From contig NZ_JAGKJI010000057.1 in assembly GCF_020329485.1 (NCBI RefSeq), forward strand, positions 1-40,133: a stretch of DNA of 40,133 nucleotides, written 5' to 3'. The notes under the pieces were generated by a model, which worked only from the letters and a program-made list of their open reading frames with translations, was not told where the DNA came from and did no database searches. The first letter of the stretch is position 1. Each line of letters starts with the position of its first letter. The position numbers and the translations under genes were made by a program. Positions 8,796 to 17,455 of the stretch are shown piece after piece. The DNA comes from Bradyrhizobium cenepequi. Its GTDB lineage: Bacteria > Pseudomonadota > Alphaproteobacteria > Rhizobiales > Xanthobacteraceae.

Positions 8796-9632
8796 CTATT
8801 TTTCCGTTTCCGATGCGGTGATATTTCCTTGATATGGCCGCCTGTAGGCCTCCCGCAGAACCGGCTCGATGCTGTCAAGATTATCGATGACACACCCATG
8901 TGCGGGCGCGATCAAATACGGCTTCTTTTGATCGATCAGCCTCCTCACGCTGTTCATTATTTCGTCGGAGCTCCGAAATCGCGTCCAGAAAAGTGCCGCC
9001 TGGTTTAAGCGCTCCGCGAATTCGATCTTGGGTGAATAGGGAAGTTCGCTGGACACCAGTGCGCACTCCCCATCCAGATGAGTCGGCTCATCCTGTCCGT
9101 TTGGAGTCCCGTTGTGCGCATAGGAAAATCCGTCTGCAACGAACATGACACGCGTTTTGCGCTCGAACGCCCAGGCCGAACTCACGAGATCCTTTACAAG
9201 CGCGTCGAAAAACTCGACCTCGTACCCGCCACCGAGTTTCACCAACAGACCGTCATAAACCGGAGTTAGAAGCGATACAAATTCAGGATAATACAGATGA
9301 AAGTCACGCGGGTCCGAGAGTATCCTCATGCTCGGATACTTTTGAACAAGACGAGCGAGATTCCCCGCATGCGGAAGCTCGAGATGTGTTACGAAGAGCC
9401 AATCCAGGGGACGTCCCGCCAGCAGCTCGTCGAGCTGTCTCTCAACTTCGAGCCAACCTTCCTTGGTCGGTATGCCGGTGTCTACCAGCAGGAACTGACG
9501 TGCTCCCTTGATAAGGAAGACCGATACATGCAGATGGATCGGCGCGCCAGCAAGAACGCCTCCTACGCAGTGTCCCATCCAGAACACCGAAGGCGCGACT
9601 TCTCTAGGCAAGTGTCCGCTTTTCATATCCAT
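8796..9632 (-). CDS. Metallo-beta-lactamase-fold hydrolase (flavodiiron/ODP-like), likely active partner
   Basis: 278-aa MBL-fold protein. Visible metal-site segments are VTHLELPHAGN (H-x-E-x-P-H, like the H-x-E-x-D-H of flavodiiron-type MBL proteins but with Pro for Asp), an Asp in FVADGFSY, and the C-terminal His in APAHGCV. An Asp in LLVDTG follows the usual early strand. The site is therefore mostly kept. The start at 9632 (MDMKSG) has GGAG 10-13 nt upstream; a start at 9677 would overlap the upstream gene and lacks such a site. It follows MBL1 by 28 bp in the same unit. The two are similar in length and order, so they look like an old tandem duplication, and a heterodimer is possible. 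Substrate unknown. Confidence 0.82.
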   Translation of the reverse strand: MDMKSGHLPREVAPSVFWMGHCVGGVLAGAPIHLHVSVFLIKGARQFLLVDTGIPTKEGWLEVERQLDELLAGRPLDWLFVTHLELPHAGNLARLVQKYPSMRILSDPRDFHLYYPEFVSLLTPVYDGLLVKLGGGYEVEFFDALVKDLVSSAWAFERKTRVMFVADGFSYAHNGTPNGQDEPTHLDGECALVSSELPYSPKIEFAERLNQAALFWTRFRSSDEIMNSVRRLIDQKKPYLIAPAHGCVIDNLDSIEPVLREAYRRPYQGNITASETEK

Positions 9633-9660
9633 AATCGGTTTCTCCGGACAAGTCGGTCTT

Positions 9661-10473
9661 TCAATGCTCGTTTGCATCGCGCAACATCCGTTGCACCAGT
9701 TCATAGTGGCGAAACACTTTATCTCGGCCGGAGATGATGCAGCCGTGAACAGGACAGATGCGCTCGATTTCGATCTTTTCAAAAATGTCGCTCAAGCTTT
9801 GCCGAATAGCGGCCGTATCAGATCCTGGAAGCCACCAGTACCTTGCTGAGAGATTTTGCCAGGCGTCGCCCTCCTCTATGTCTTCGCTGTCAATCGTGTA
9901 ACCAAATGCGTCTGAAGGGAATAACGTTTTCGTCTGCAGGTCGTAGCACCAATACGCCGAGAGCATCCGGAGCGATGGAGTAAAAAACGAGAGGCTCCTG
10001 CGTTCTGAAAGTGCCACGGTGGTCTCACTGGCCACGCGCTTTATCTCAAACGCGTCATTTCCCTGCGAAAATCCTATATTGCCATAGCCGTCGAGACCGG
10101 ACAGCACTCCACCGGCATAGACACCTTCAATCGAGAAATGCTGCAAGAGAGCCGCGAGATTTCCCACCGACTCATATTCTGAACGGCTCAGGAATATTGA
10201 CAACTTACCGCTGCTCCCGACTAGCTGCTTAAGTTGGTCAATCACTGCACCGCGAAGGATCGCTGGCCCAGTGTCGATGAGTACCCCGCTAGAGTCGGTG
10301 TCCCGGAGCAAGAAGCAGCCCATTCGCTGCTTTCCACTCAAGCCGGACCCGATCCAGCTAGTATTGTTCGCGTCTACTGCTAACGAGCCCCCAATGCTCC
10401 AAAGCGCCCCCTTTACGATTTCGACCGATTGGTGGTCTCCTTCTCCATAAGGCGTGCTCAAAGGCGTGCTCAT
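9661..10473 (-). CDS. Metallo-beta-lactamase-fold protein with degraded metal motif
   Basis: 270-aa MBL-fold protein, first gene after composite promoter 4. It aligns by eye with the neighbouring MBL2: VLIDTGPAI with LLVDTGIPT, LFPSDAFGY with FVADGFSY, and CPVHGCII with APAHGCVI. At the main metal-binding motif it reads FLSRSEYESVGN, so both histidines of H-x-E-x-D-H are gone (Arg and Ser), and only the Glu remains. One metal site is probably absent; the protein may be structural, regulatory or a binding subunit. The ATG at 10473 is preceded by GGGAG at a rather long 12-16 nt. The next ORF starts 28 bp after its stop. Confidence 0.8.
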   Translation of the reverse strand: MSTPLSTPYGEGDHQSVEIVKGALWSIGGSLAVDANNTSWIGSGLSGKQRMGCFLLRDTDSSGVLIDTGPAILRGAVIDQLKQLVGSSGKLSIFLSRSEYESVGNLAALLQHFSIEGVYAGGVLSGLDGYGNIGFSQGNDAFEIKRVASETTVALSERRSLSFFTPSLRMLSAYWCYDLQTKTLFPSDAFGYTIDSEDIEEGDAWQNLSARYWWLPGSDTAAIRQSLSDIFEKIEIERICPVHGCIISGRDKVFRHYELVQRMLRDANEH

Positions 10474-10559
10474 ATTTTATTATTTTCTCCCTGCCCATTC
10501 GGCTTGTGAATTCGTCCGATCAAATCCCTCTCAGCCAACTCAACTGATCGGCTTGCGTC

Positions 10560-10627
10560 ATTGTGGGCGGGCCGACTCCGCCGAGGCAAATACCAATTTC
10601 GACGAGATCAACACCAGATCGGAATTG
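10560..10627 (-). promoter_or_regulatory. Composite promoter copy 4
   Basis: Palindrome 10609-10627 (CAACACCAGATCGGAATTG), half-site AAATACCAA 10588-10596 (21-bp offset), -10-like CACAAT at 10565-10560 on the minus strand. The start of MBL1 is 86 nt further, the longest leader of the set. Confidence 0.8.
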
Positions 10628-10789
10628 ATCGGCGCCCTGAGACGACCCGACGGAATGTTCGGGAGCTATTGTTGTGAACCACTCCACTGAGGCCCAAGGC
10701 CGGTTTGATTCGGCGAATGACACACATGGCAGACTGCACCTGACGTCGCCTCCTCGCTCATCAGCTTGATCCTCTCAACAGCGAACTCC

Positions 10790-11647
10790 TTACTCGCAGC
10801 TCGGCACGACATCGCTGGCCTTCGCAAACTTGGCGAGCAGCCTGGCCTGCTCATCACCGTTCGCGATCCCGTACTGCTCGTATAAGCTCTGCATGGTTCC
10901 GTTTCTGATTAATAGATTGAGCTGCTGATTGAACGCGTCGCGGAAAGCCACGTCTTCCTTGCGGAATGCCGCGGCCGACGCAATCACTGGCGACTGTTCG
11001 TCGACGATCACATTGAGGCCCTTATCCGCCGGATGGGGAATGTTGAATTGTCCACCCATGTAAGCGTCCGCCCGACCGTTGAGAACGGTGGCGGCGCCCG
11101 CCTGAACGTCAGGGACGATTATGATTTGATCGGGCTTGACACCCTTCTTCAACGCATAGCCCTGGTAACTGGAAAGGCTCGGCAACATTGCAAGCTTAAT
11201 GTCAGGACGCTCCGCAACATTAGCCACGCTCGTCAAATGCTTGGGATTTCCGGGTAGAACGAACAGCCCGGCCTGAGCTGCGTAATAGGGCGCCGAAAAT
11301 ACCAACACCTTGCAACGTTCTTCCGAAATTGCGAGCCCGGCACCAATATAGTCGAATTGGTATGCCTGCAATGCCGGAATCATGGCATCCCATCCCATGA
11401 GCATCGGCTTGAGAGAATGGAAGCCCATGCTCTTGAGTACCATTTTCTGCAGGTCAACCGAAGAACCCGTCGCTTCTCCGTTCGGCGACATGGTTATGTA
11501 AGGAGGCAATGATGCCAGCGCCACCTTTACTGCGCGAGCCTTGCGTATCGAGGCGAAGAGCCGCCCTTCGTGTTGTGCGAACGTTGGATACGAAATGGCC
11601 AACGACAGCAATACGACCAATACGGATGCTTTCGATCTCACACGCAT
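10790..11647 (-). CDS. ABC transporter solute-binding protein, family 3, paralogue 2
   Basis: 285-aa secreted binding protein: signal peptide 1-25 (ending TFAQ), PPYITMSPNGEATG, GWDAMIPALQ, ISEERCK with the ligand-carboxylate Arg111 and Cys112, and the C-terminal VPSCE with Cys284. The start at 11647 has GGGAG 7-11 nt upstream; ATGs further upstream have poor sites. It lies 235 bp after the FMN hydroxyacid oxidase on the same strand with no promoter element in between, so both are probably read from composite promoter 5. The sequence is close to the other four SBPs but differs in the hinge and lobe 2 (SSYQGYALKKG), which suggests a related but different ligand. Confidence 0.92.
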   Translation of the reverse strand: MRVRSKASVLVVLLSLAISYPTFAQHEGRLFASIRKARAVKVALASLPPYITMSPNGEATGSSVDLQKMVLKSMGFHSLKPMLMGWDAMIPALQAYQFDYIGAGLAISEERCKVLVFSAPYYAAQAGLFVLPGNPKHLTSVANVAERPDIKLAMLPSLSSYQGYALKKGVKPDQIIIVPDVQAGAATVLNGRADAYMGGQFNIPHPADKGLNVIVDEQSPVIASAAAFRKEDVAFRDAFNQQLNLLIRNGTMQSLYEQYGIANGDEQARLLAKFAKASDVVPSCE

Positions 11648-11882
11648 ACGATCTCCCATCGAATTCTTATCAATTGAGACAATTTTGACGCCCCCCTCCG
11701 ACGGCTTCCGCAACGTACGACCTTCCTAAAACGCCAAGGGATTTTGTCGCGACTTGCCGAGCTTGGCTTAAGACCCGTTCTGCCGAATACGAGATTGCCG
11801 CGCTTGAGCGCTTCCAGATGATCTTCCCGACTCTTTGGACCCAACGGATCACGGATCGGAGTCATCGATCGGGCGGGCCAGA

Positions 11883-13202
11883 TCATTGGATGCCGAGGCA
11901 CCGAATGTGGGCCGGGCCGATTTCGGCCAGACGCCTTATGCCGAGTAGGGCCATGTCGCGGTCAATTTCTGCCTGTAATAGCTTTAGAGCGTGCTGCACG
12001 CCCCGTTCTCCCTCGGCCACCGCGGCGAACAGCATCGGACGACCGATGAAGACGAAATGCGCGCCGAGCGCCAAGGCCTTCAGCACGTCGGTACCTCGCC
12101 GCACACCGCCATCAAACATGACGGCCATTCCACGCGCCTCGGAAGCTATCTCCGGAAGTGTACGCAAAGGAGAAATCGCACAGTCGAGTTGCCGGCCACC
12201 ATGGTTCGAGACGATGACGCCATCTACACCGCACTCGCGAGCAATGCGAACATCTTGTGGCGCAATAAGGCCCTTGATGACGAGCTTCCCTTTCCATCGG
12301 CGCCGGATCAACTCGATGTGGCTCCAGGCAAGCTGGTCACGCTTCCCGATTTTCCGCATCAGGTCCCTGGAGAGGACCGGCGGGCCACGCTTCGCATCGA
12401 AGTTCTCGAAATGCGGCATGCCATATTTCAGCAATGTGCGCATCCACGTGCCGAACAGCCAAGCCGGATGAGTTATAGCATCCCACGTTACGCGCGGTGT
12501 GATTGTGAGAGGCAATCTGTAGCCAACGCGAAGGTTGTTCTCGCGGTTTGCCTGAACCGGAACGTCGGCGGTGACAACAAGGGTTTCGTAGCCGGCGGCG
12601 ACCACCCGGTCGACAAGCGGCTCGATGTGCAAGGGATCTCCGGCGAGGTACGCCTGGTACCAGGCCGTCGGAGCTTCACGCTTCACGTCCTCTAACTTTA
12701 TGACAGAGGCGGCGCTCAGAATCATCGGAACGTTCATTGTCGCGGCGGCACGACCCAAGACAATGTCGCCTCGATACGCGCAAAGGGCTGCTGTTCCCAA
12801 GGGCGGAATCCCGAATGGCGCCGCGTAGTTCTTACCAAGCAGCTCGGTGGAGTAGTCGCGCTGAGAGACATCATTCAGGACACGTGGAACGAACCCGTAT
12901 TCCCGAAACGCACGGCGGTTGTCGTGCAGGGCCGCATCGGTTTCGACACCCCCAGATACGAACCCGTAGAGCATTTTAGGCAGACGCCGTTGTGCCACCC
13001 TCTCGAAGTCATCTAGCGACAAATAGCGTTGCAAGTCGTGGGGTGCCGACGTTTCGGATCGTTGCGCAGGCCGATTTGAGTGTTCTGTTGCGATGGCATG
13101 ATCGCGAAGAGCAAGCGACATATGACCGCTTAGCTCGCGACCCGGTTGGGTAGAATGTCGGCTGTCAAGAGAGCTCTTGCACGCATAACATCCCCCGATC
13201 AT
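11883..13202 (-). CDS. FMN-dependent alpha-hydroxy acid oxidase/dehydrogenase
   Basis: TIM-barrel flavoenzyme of the lactate/mandelate/glycolate oxidase family, oxidising a 2-hydroxyacid to a 2-oxoacid. The N-terminal YLSLDDFERVAQRRLPKM is the family's usual entry segment. The active-site segment SNHGGRQLD carries the catalytic His and the carboxylate-binding Arg; KGLIAPQDV holds the FMN-contact Lys, and FDGGVRRGTDVLKAL is the phosphate-binding end. The start is uncertain: I take the ATG at 13202, which has AGAG upstream and lies 23 nt behind the -10 box; 13121 is possible. A start at 13262 would lie within the promoter. It heads a unit with SBP2. The 2-oxoacid product would suit the ThDP enzyme. 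Confidence 0.9.
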   Translation of the reverse strand: MIGGCYACKSSLDSRHSTQPGRELSGHMSLALRDHAIATEHSNRPAQRSETSAPHDLQRYLSLDDFERVAQRRLPKMLYGFVSGGVETDAALHDNRRAFREYGFVPRVLNDVSQRDYSTELLGKNYAAPFGIPPLGTAALCAYRGDIVLGRAAATMNVPMILSAASVIKLEDVKREAPTAWYQAYLAGDPLHIEPLVDRVVAAGYETLVVTADVPVQANRENNLRVGYRLPLTITPRVTWDAITHPAWLFGTWMRTLLKYGMPHFENFDAKRGPPVLSRDLMRKIGKRDQLAWSHIELIRRRWKGKLVIKGLIAPQDVRIARECGVDGVIVSNHGGRQLDCAISPLRTLPEIASEARGMAVMFDGGVRRGTDVLKALALGAHFVFIGRPMLFAAVAEGERGVQHALKLLQAEIDRDMALLGIRRLAEIGPAHIRCLGIQ

Positions 13203-13225
13203 CAATTCTCTATCATTCGAATTGC

Positions 13226-13293
13226 AGTGTGGGCAAAACGGCTCCGGCAACGCCAATACCAACTTCGGTCAGATCAATACCAGATTGGAATTT
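13226..13293 (-). promoter_or_regulatory. Composite promoter copy 5
   Basis: Palindrome 13275-13293 (CAATACCAGATTGGAATTT), half-site CAATACCAA 13254-13262 at 21 bp, -10-like CACACT at 13231-13226 on the minus strand, 20 nt after TTGGTATTGGC. It drives the hydroxyacid oxidase and probably SBP2. Confidence 0.85.
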
Positions 13294-13438
13294 GTGCGAT
13301 GAGATCCGGATGAGGATCGTTGCCATGCTGCGAGCTTGCCCAGGAATTCACAGCCCCGTACCCACGTCTTCGTTTCAGCGGCCGGTCTGATGTATGACTG
13401 ATTGTTCTTGGCGCGCATAGCCAGTCACTGATGCGATG

Positions 13439-15100
13439 CTATGCTTGCAGGCCGAAGCTAGGCTGCGGAGCGCATGTTGCGCCGCCGGGCGCGCTCTTCA
13501 GAGCATGCCTAGCATCTTCCTTGATCATATCAGCACCCTTCTCAGCCACCATGAGCGTAGGCGCGTAGATGTTGCCCGAGGGCACCGTCGGCATGATTGA
13601 GGCATCGATTACGCGCAGGCCGGCAAGGCCGTGCACGCGCAGGCGATCGTCGACCACCGACGTCGAATCGTGGCCCATCTTGCAGGTTCCGACGGGATGG
13701 TACATGGCTCGTCCCACCCGACGCGCATAGTCCAGCCATTCGTCGGAACTCTGCACTTTTTCACCGGGACGAGTCTCGAACGCAATGTAATTGGCGATGG
13801 CGGGATCTTGCATGATCTTGCGCGCGATCTGCATGCCGGCCACTGTGCAGTCGCGGTCAGTCTCCGCTGAGAGGAAATTCGATCGAATCGCGGGCTCGCT
13901 GCCAGGTACCGCCGACTTGATATGGATCGAACCGCGCGACTCGGGCCGGCATTGGGTGACGATGATGGTCATGGCGGGTTGCTTCTCAAGGCGTCCCGCG
14001 CGCATCGGATCGTAGCTCGCGGGCGCCATGAGGAATTGCATGTTCGGCGTTTCGAGATCCGGCCGCGTGCGCACGAAGCCGAACACCTGCCCCGCTGACC
14101 AGGTTAGCACGCCTGTGCCGCTGACATAATATCGCGCGATCTCGCGCAGGAGCCGGAGCCCCCGCGTCTGCTCATTGAGCGTGATGGGCCGGTTCACGCG
14201 CCAGCTCATGAGAGGCGCGAAGTGATTGCCGTAGTTCTCGCCGACCCCCTTGAGTTCGTGGCGCACCTCGACGCCAAAGGTCTTTAGAACCTCGGGCTTG
14301 CCGATCCCGGAGAGTTCCAGCACGCCTGGCGATTGGATCGCTCCGGCCGAGACGATCACTTCACGGCCGCACCGCGCCTCGCGCGCTTTGCCGTGGACGG
14401 TATAGGCGACACCGACCGCGCGCTTGCCCTCGAGCAGGATCCGGCTCACAAGCGCATCGGTCTCGATGCGCAGCTTGGGCCGGCTGCGCGCCGGATCCAG
14501 GAAGGCGCGAGCGGCCGACCAGCGCCGGCCGTTCTTGATCGTCACCTGGAAGTAGCCGAAGCCTTCCTGCTGCCCATTGTTATAGTCCTCATTGCGCGGG
14601 AAACCACTGCCTTCGGCGGCATCGATGAGGGCGTCGCACAGCACATGGTGCTCCTCGGTGTCGCGCACATTGAGGAGCCCGCCCTTGCCGCGGGACTCGC
14701 CCCCCCGGCCCTCGTAGTGCTCCGACTTCTTGAAGTAGGGCAGCACGTCCGCGTAGGACCAGCGGCGGTTGCCGAGTTGGCTCCAGGTGTCGTAATCGAG
14801 CGGCTGGCCGCGCACGTAGAGCATGCCATTGATTGAACTACAGCCGCCCAGCCCACGGCCGCGTGGGCAAGGAATACGGCGGCCCGCCATCTCCTCCCCA
14901 GCCTCCATTTCGAAGTTCCAGTTGAACTTCTTATGGTTCACGAGCTTAGCGTAACCTGCTGGGATATCGATCCAGATCGACCTGTCACGCGGCCCAGCCT
15001 CGAGCAGCAGGACCTTCACATTCGCATCCTCGGTCAGGCGATTGGCGAGTACGCAGCCGGCTGACCCGCCACCGACTATGATGTAATCCCACTCGGACAT
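13439..15100 (-). CDS. GMC-family FAD oxidoreductase, paralogue 2
   Basis: 553-aa GMC flavoprotein, nearly the same as GMC1 along its length. It has GGGSAG near residue 10, signature 1 GGCSSINGM, signature 2 GAIQSPGVLELSGIG, the active-site HPVGTCKMG (standard Pro kept, unlike GMC1) and PSGNIYAPTLM. After the common end (GADMIKEDA) it carries about 24 extra residues ending FGLQA, probably read-through into flanking DNA after duplication. The ATG at 15100 begins MSEWDYII as in GMC1. Upstream DNA (about 15110-15240) also resembles that before GMC1, so intergenic sequence was copied too. It lies downstream of SBP3 and is likely in its unit. Confidence 0.93.
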   Translation of the reverse strand: MSEWDYIIVGGGSAGCVLANRLTEDANVKVLLLEAGPRDRSIWIDIPAGYAKLVNHKKFNWNFEMEAGEEMAGRRIPCPRGRGLGGCSSINGMLYVRGQPLDYDTWSQLGNRRWSYADVLPYFKKSEHYEGRGGESRGKGGLLNVRDTEEHHVLCDALIDAAEGSGFPRNEDYNNGQQEGFGYFQVTIKNGRRWSAARAFLDPARSRPKLRIETDALVSRILLEGKRAVGVAYTVHGKAREARCGREVIVSAGAIQSPGVLELSGIGKPEVLKTFGVEVRHELKGVGENYGNHFAPLMSWRVNRPITLNEQTRGLRLLREIARYYVSGTGVLTWSAGQVFGFVRTRPDLETPNMQFLMAPASYDPMRAGRLEKQPAMTIIVTQCRPESRGSIHIKSAVPGSEPAIRSNFLSAETDRDCTVAGMQIARKIMQDPAIANYIAFETRPGEKVQSSDEWLDYARRVGRAMYHPVGTCKMGHDSTSVVDDRLRVHGLAGLRVIDASIMPTVPSGNIYAPTLMVAEKGADMIKEDARHALKSAPGGATCAPQPSFGLQA

Positions 15101-15371
15101 AGCTTGGATTTCCCCTAGCTTTGGTCCAACAAGCTATCATCAATCGATTGTTGCAGTTTCCACGATCCGCTCATTTCGTGCCGCTACACTATCTTGCCAA
15201 TGTTCTTGCCCCACCGGGACCTCGTTGAGGGATTGGATTAGGGATAGTGCAGACCAACTTGAGGAGAGCAAAAGCCCCCTCTGACGTTCTGATCGGCTCG
15301 CCAATCGCCTGAGGACCTGCCCCAAGTTACGGCCCACTACTCGATAATGGCTTTCACTGCAGGCCTGGGCC

Positions 15372-16226
15372 TTACTCGCAGCTCGGCACGAGATCACTGG
15401 CCTTGGTGAATTTGCCGAGCAGCTGGGCCTCGACATCTCCGTTCTCGATCCCGTACTTCTCGTAGAGCTTCTGGATTGCGCCGTTTTTGATCAACAAAGT
15501 GAGCTGCTTGTTGAACGCATCGCGGAAAGCCTTGTCCTCTTTGCGGAACGCCGCGCCCGATCCGTCCACTGGCGAATCTTTGTCGACGACAACCTCGAGG
15601 CCCTTCTGTTTCGGATTGGCGATACTGAATTGCCCCACAATAAACGCGTCTGCCCGACCGCCGATGACCGTCGCGGCGCCAGCCTGAATGTCTGGCACGA
15701 TCATAACCTGTTCAGACTTGACGCCCTGCCTGAGCGCATACGTTTGCTGAGCTGACGTTGCAATCGCCGCCAACTTGATGTCGGGGCGACGCGCAACTTC
15801 CGCAACGCTCTTCAGGTGCTTTGGATTTCCGGGTTGAACAAAGAGGGCAATCTGGGCTGCGTAATAGGGCATCGAAAACAGCACCGCCTTGCAGCGCGCT
15901 TCCGTGATGTTTAGACCGGCGCCCAGGTAGTCGAATTGACGGGCCTGCAATCCTGGGATCATGGCGTCCCACCCCGTGACCACCGGCGTAAGCGCAGGTA
16001 GGCCCAGCTCCTTGAGCACCATATTCTGGAGATCAACCGAGGAGCCGGTCGCTTCCCCGCTCGGCGACAAAACTATGTAAGGAGGCACGGAGGCCAGCGC
16101 CACCTTGACTTGACCGGCCTTGCGGATCGAAGCGAGCGGGTCCTCGGTTTGGGCAAAAGTCGCAAACGAATAGCCGATCGACGCAAGCAGCACGACCAGC
16201 AAAGAGAGCTTTGATGTGTTACGCAT
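15372..16226 (-). CDS. ABC transporter solute-binding protein, family 3, paralogue 3
   Basis: 284-aa secreted binding protein: signal peptide 1-25 (ending TFAQ), PPYIVLSPSGEATG near residue 49, GWDAMIPGLQ, ITEARCK with Arg111 and Cys112, lobe-2 GGRADAFIVGQ, and C-terminal VPSCE (Cys283). All expected ligand residues appear to be kept. The ATG at 16226 has the strong site GGAGGGG 8-14 nt upstream and lies 46 nt behind the -10 box of composite promoter 6. It is followed by GMC2 after 271 bp, which pairs a binding protein with an oxidoreductase. It is closest by eye to SBP4, which lies immediately upstream. Confidence 0.93.
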   Translation of the reverse strand: MRNTSKLSLLVVLLASIGYSFATFAQTEDPLASIRKAGQVKVALASVPPYIVLSPSGEATGSSVDLQNMVLKELGLPALTPVVTGWDAMIPGLQARQFDYLGAGLNITEARCKAVLFSMPYYAAQIALFVQPGNPKHLKSVAEVARRPDIKLAAIATSAQQTYALRQGVKSEQVMIVPDIQAGAATVIGGRADAFIVGQFSIANPKQKGLEVVVDKDSPVDGSGAAFRKEDKAFRDAFNKQLTLLIKNGAIQKLYEKYGIENGDVEAQLLGKFTKASDLVPSCE

Positions 16227-16272
16227 AAGGTGTCCCCTCCAAATCATGAATTCCGTTTCAGCAACTTGTCGC

Positions 16273-16340
16273 ATTTTGCGCGCAGCGCCTCTGGCCAAGC
16301 CAATACCAACTTCGTAGGCATCAATACCAGATTGGAATTG
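16273..16340 (-). promoter_or_regulatory. Composite promoter copy 6
   Basis: Palindrome 16322-16340 (CAATACCAGATTGGAATTG), half-site CAATACCAA 16301-16309 at 21 bp, -10-like CAAAAT at 16278-16273 on the minus strand, standard spacing. It drives SBP3 and probably GMC2. Confidence 0.85.
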
Positions 16341-16491
16341 ATGGTCCCCTGCCGCACTTTTAAATACTTGAACTCTTGAGTCGTCGCGATCGTGGGATCT
16401 AGCGGATGGCGGATCAGGTCAAAGCTTGCGAGCGGCCATGCTCGACAAACTCCGGGCGGGCGGGCGTGCAGATTTCATGGGCGGCCGCTTC

Positions 16492-17349
16492 TTATTCGCA
16501 GCTTGGCACCACGTCGCTGGCCTTGGTTAGGTTCGCAAGCAACTGCGCTTCAATATCGCCGTTGGGGATTCCGTGCTTCTTGTAGAGGTCCTGGATCAAG
16601 CCCTGCCTGATCAAGACATTCAGTTTCTTATTGAACGCATCGCGGACAGCAACGTCCTCCTTGCGGAAAGCCGCGGCCGACGCATTCACTGGCGACTGTT
16701 TGTCGACGACCAACTCAAGGCCCTTCTCCTCCGGATTGAGGATAGCGAACTGGCTGCCTACGAACGCATCGACCCGGCCGCCAGAAACCGTCGCGGCACC
16801 AGCCTGATGGTCAGGAACGATCATGACTTGATCGGCTTTGACGCCCACCTTCAGTGCGTACGCCCTGTTGTTGCCAAGGCCCGACAGCATTGAGATCTTG
16901 ATGTCGGGGCGATGCGCGACGTCTGCGACGCTCGTCAGATGCTTCGGATTTCCGGGCGGGACAAACAGCCCCAGCTGGGCAGCGTAATAAGGCGCTGAAA
17001 ACAGCAATACTTTACATCCTTGCTCCGTGATTGGCAGGCCAGCGCCAATGTAGTCAAACTGGCGGGCCTGCAGTCCGGGGACCATAGCGTCCCACCCCGT
17101 GAGCATCGGCGTAAGCGCAGGCAGACCCAATTCCTTGAGCACGATGTTCTGCAGATCGACCGAAGAGCCCCTCGCCTCTCCGCCAGGCGACATAACTATG
17201 TAAGGTGGCACCGAGGCCAGCGCCACCTTGACTTGGCCGGCTTTGCGGATCGAGGCGAGAGGGTCCTCAGTCTGCGCAAACGTCCCGAACGAATAGCCGG
17301 TCAGTATGAGCATCAAGACCAGAGACGAGAGCTTCAGCGTCCTACGCAT
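16492..17349 (-). CDS. ABC transporter solute-binding protein, family 3, paralogue 4 (binding Arg lost)
   Basis: 285-aa secreted binding protein with signal peptide 1-25, PPYIVMSPGGEARG, GWDAMVPGLQ and C-terminal VPSCE (Cys284). At the ligand-carboxylate position it reads ITEQGCK: Gly111 (codon GGA at 17019-17017) replaces the Arg present in the other four paralogues, one base from CGA. Cys112 is kept. In HisJ-type proteins this Arg clamps the amino acid carboxylate, so this copy should bind a ligand without a carboxylate, or not bind. The ATG at 17349 has AAGGA 6-10 nt upstream; the frame to 17586 crosses the promoter and is rejected. It stands alone behind composite promoter 7. Confidence 0.92.
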   Translation of the reverse strand: MRRTLKLSSLVLMLILTGYSFGTFAQTEDPLASIRKAGQVKVALASVPPYIVMSPGGEARGSSVDLQNIVLKELGLPALTPMLTGWDAMVPGLQARQFDYIGAGLPITEQGCKVLLFSAPYYAAQLGLFVPPGNPKHLTSVADVAHRPDIKISMLSGLGNNRAYALKVGVKADQVMIVPDHQAGAATVSGGRVDAFVGSQFAILNPEEKGLELVVDKQSPVNASAAAFRKEDVAVRDAFNKKLNVLIRQGLIQDLYKKHGIPNGDIEAQLLANLTKASDVVPSCE

Positions 17350-17386
17350 AAAATTCCTTTCGTTTGTCGATCGACCGACGCACCGC

Positions 17387-17455
17387 ATTGTGCGCGAAAC
17401 GGCTCCAGAGAGCCCAATACCAACTTCGGACAAGGCCAACACCAAATTGGAATTG
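17387..17455 (-). promoter_or_regulatory. Composite promoter copy 7 (22-bp spacing variant)
   Basis: Palindrome 17437-17455 (CAACACCAAATTGGAATTG), half-site CAATACCAA 17415-17423; here the offset is 22 bp, not 21. The -10-like CACAAT is at 17392-17387 on the minus strand, standard distance from the half-site. SBP4 starts 37 nt further. Confidence 0.8.

Noticed and set aside
13203..13262. N-terminal extension of the FMN oxidase with CPHC and CYAC that looks like a zinc ribbon
   Set aside because: It would be translated from DNA that is the promoter element itself (the -10 lies at 13226-13231), so the extension is a chance open frame.
13226..13293. Sigma-54 promoter reading of the composite element (TGGTATT-N4-TTGC, GG and GC 10 nt apart)
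   Set aside because: Only about six of the ten copies have GC at the -12 position (the others read GG, TC, CC or AC), although sigma-54 needs it nearly invariant. The CACAAT box with fixed spacing is better conserved.
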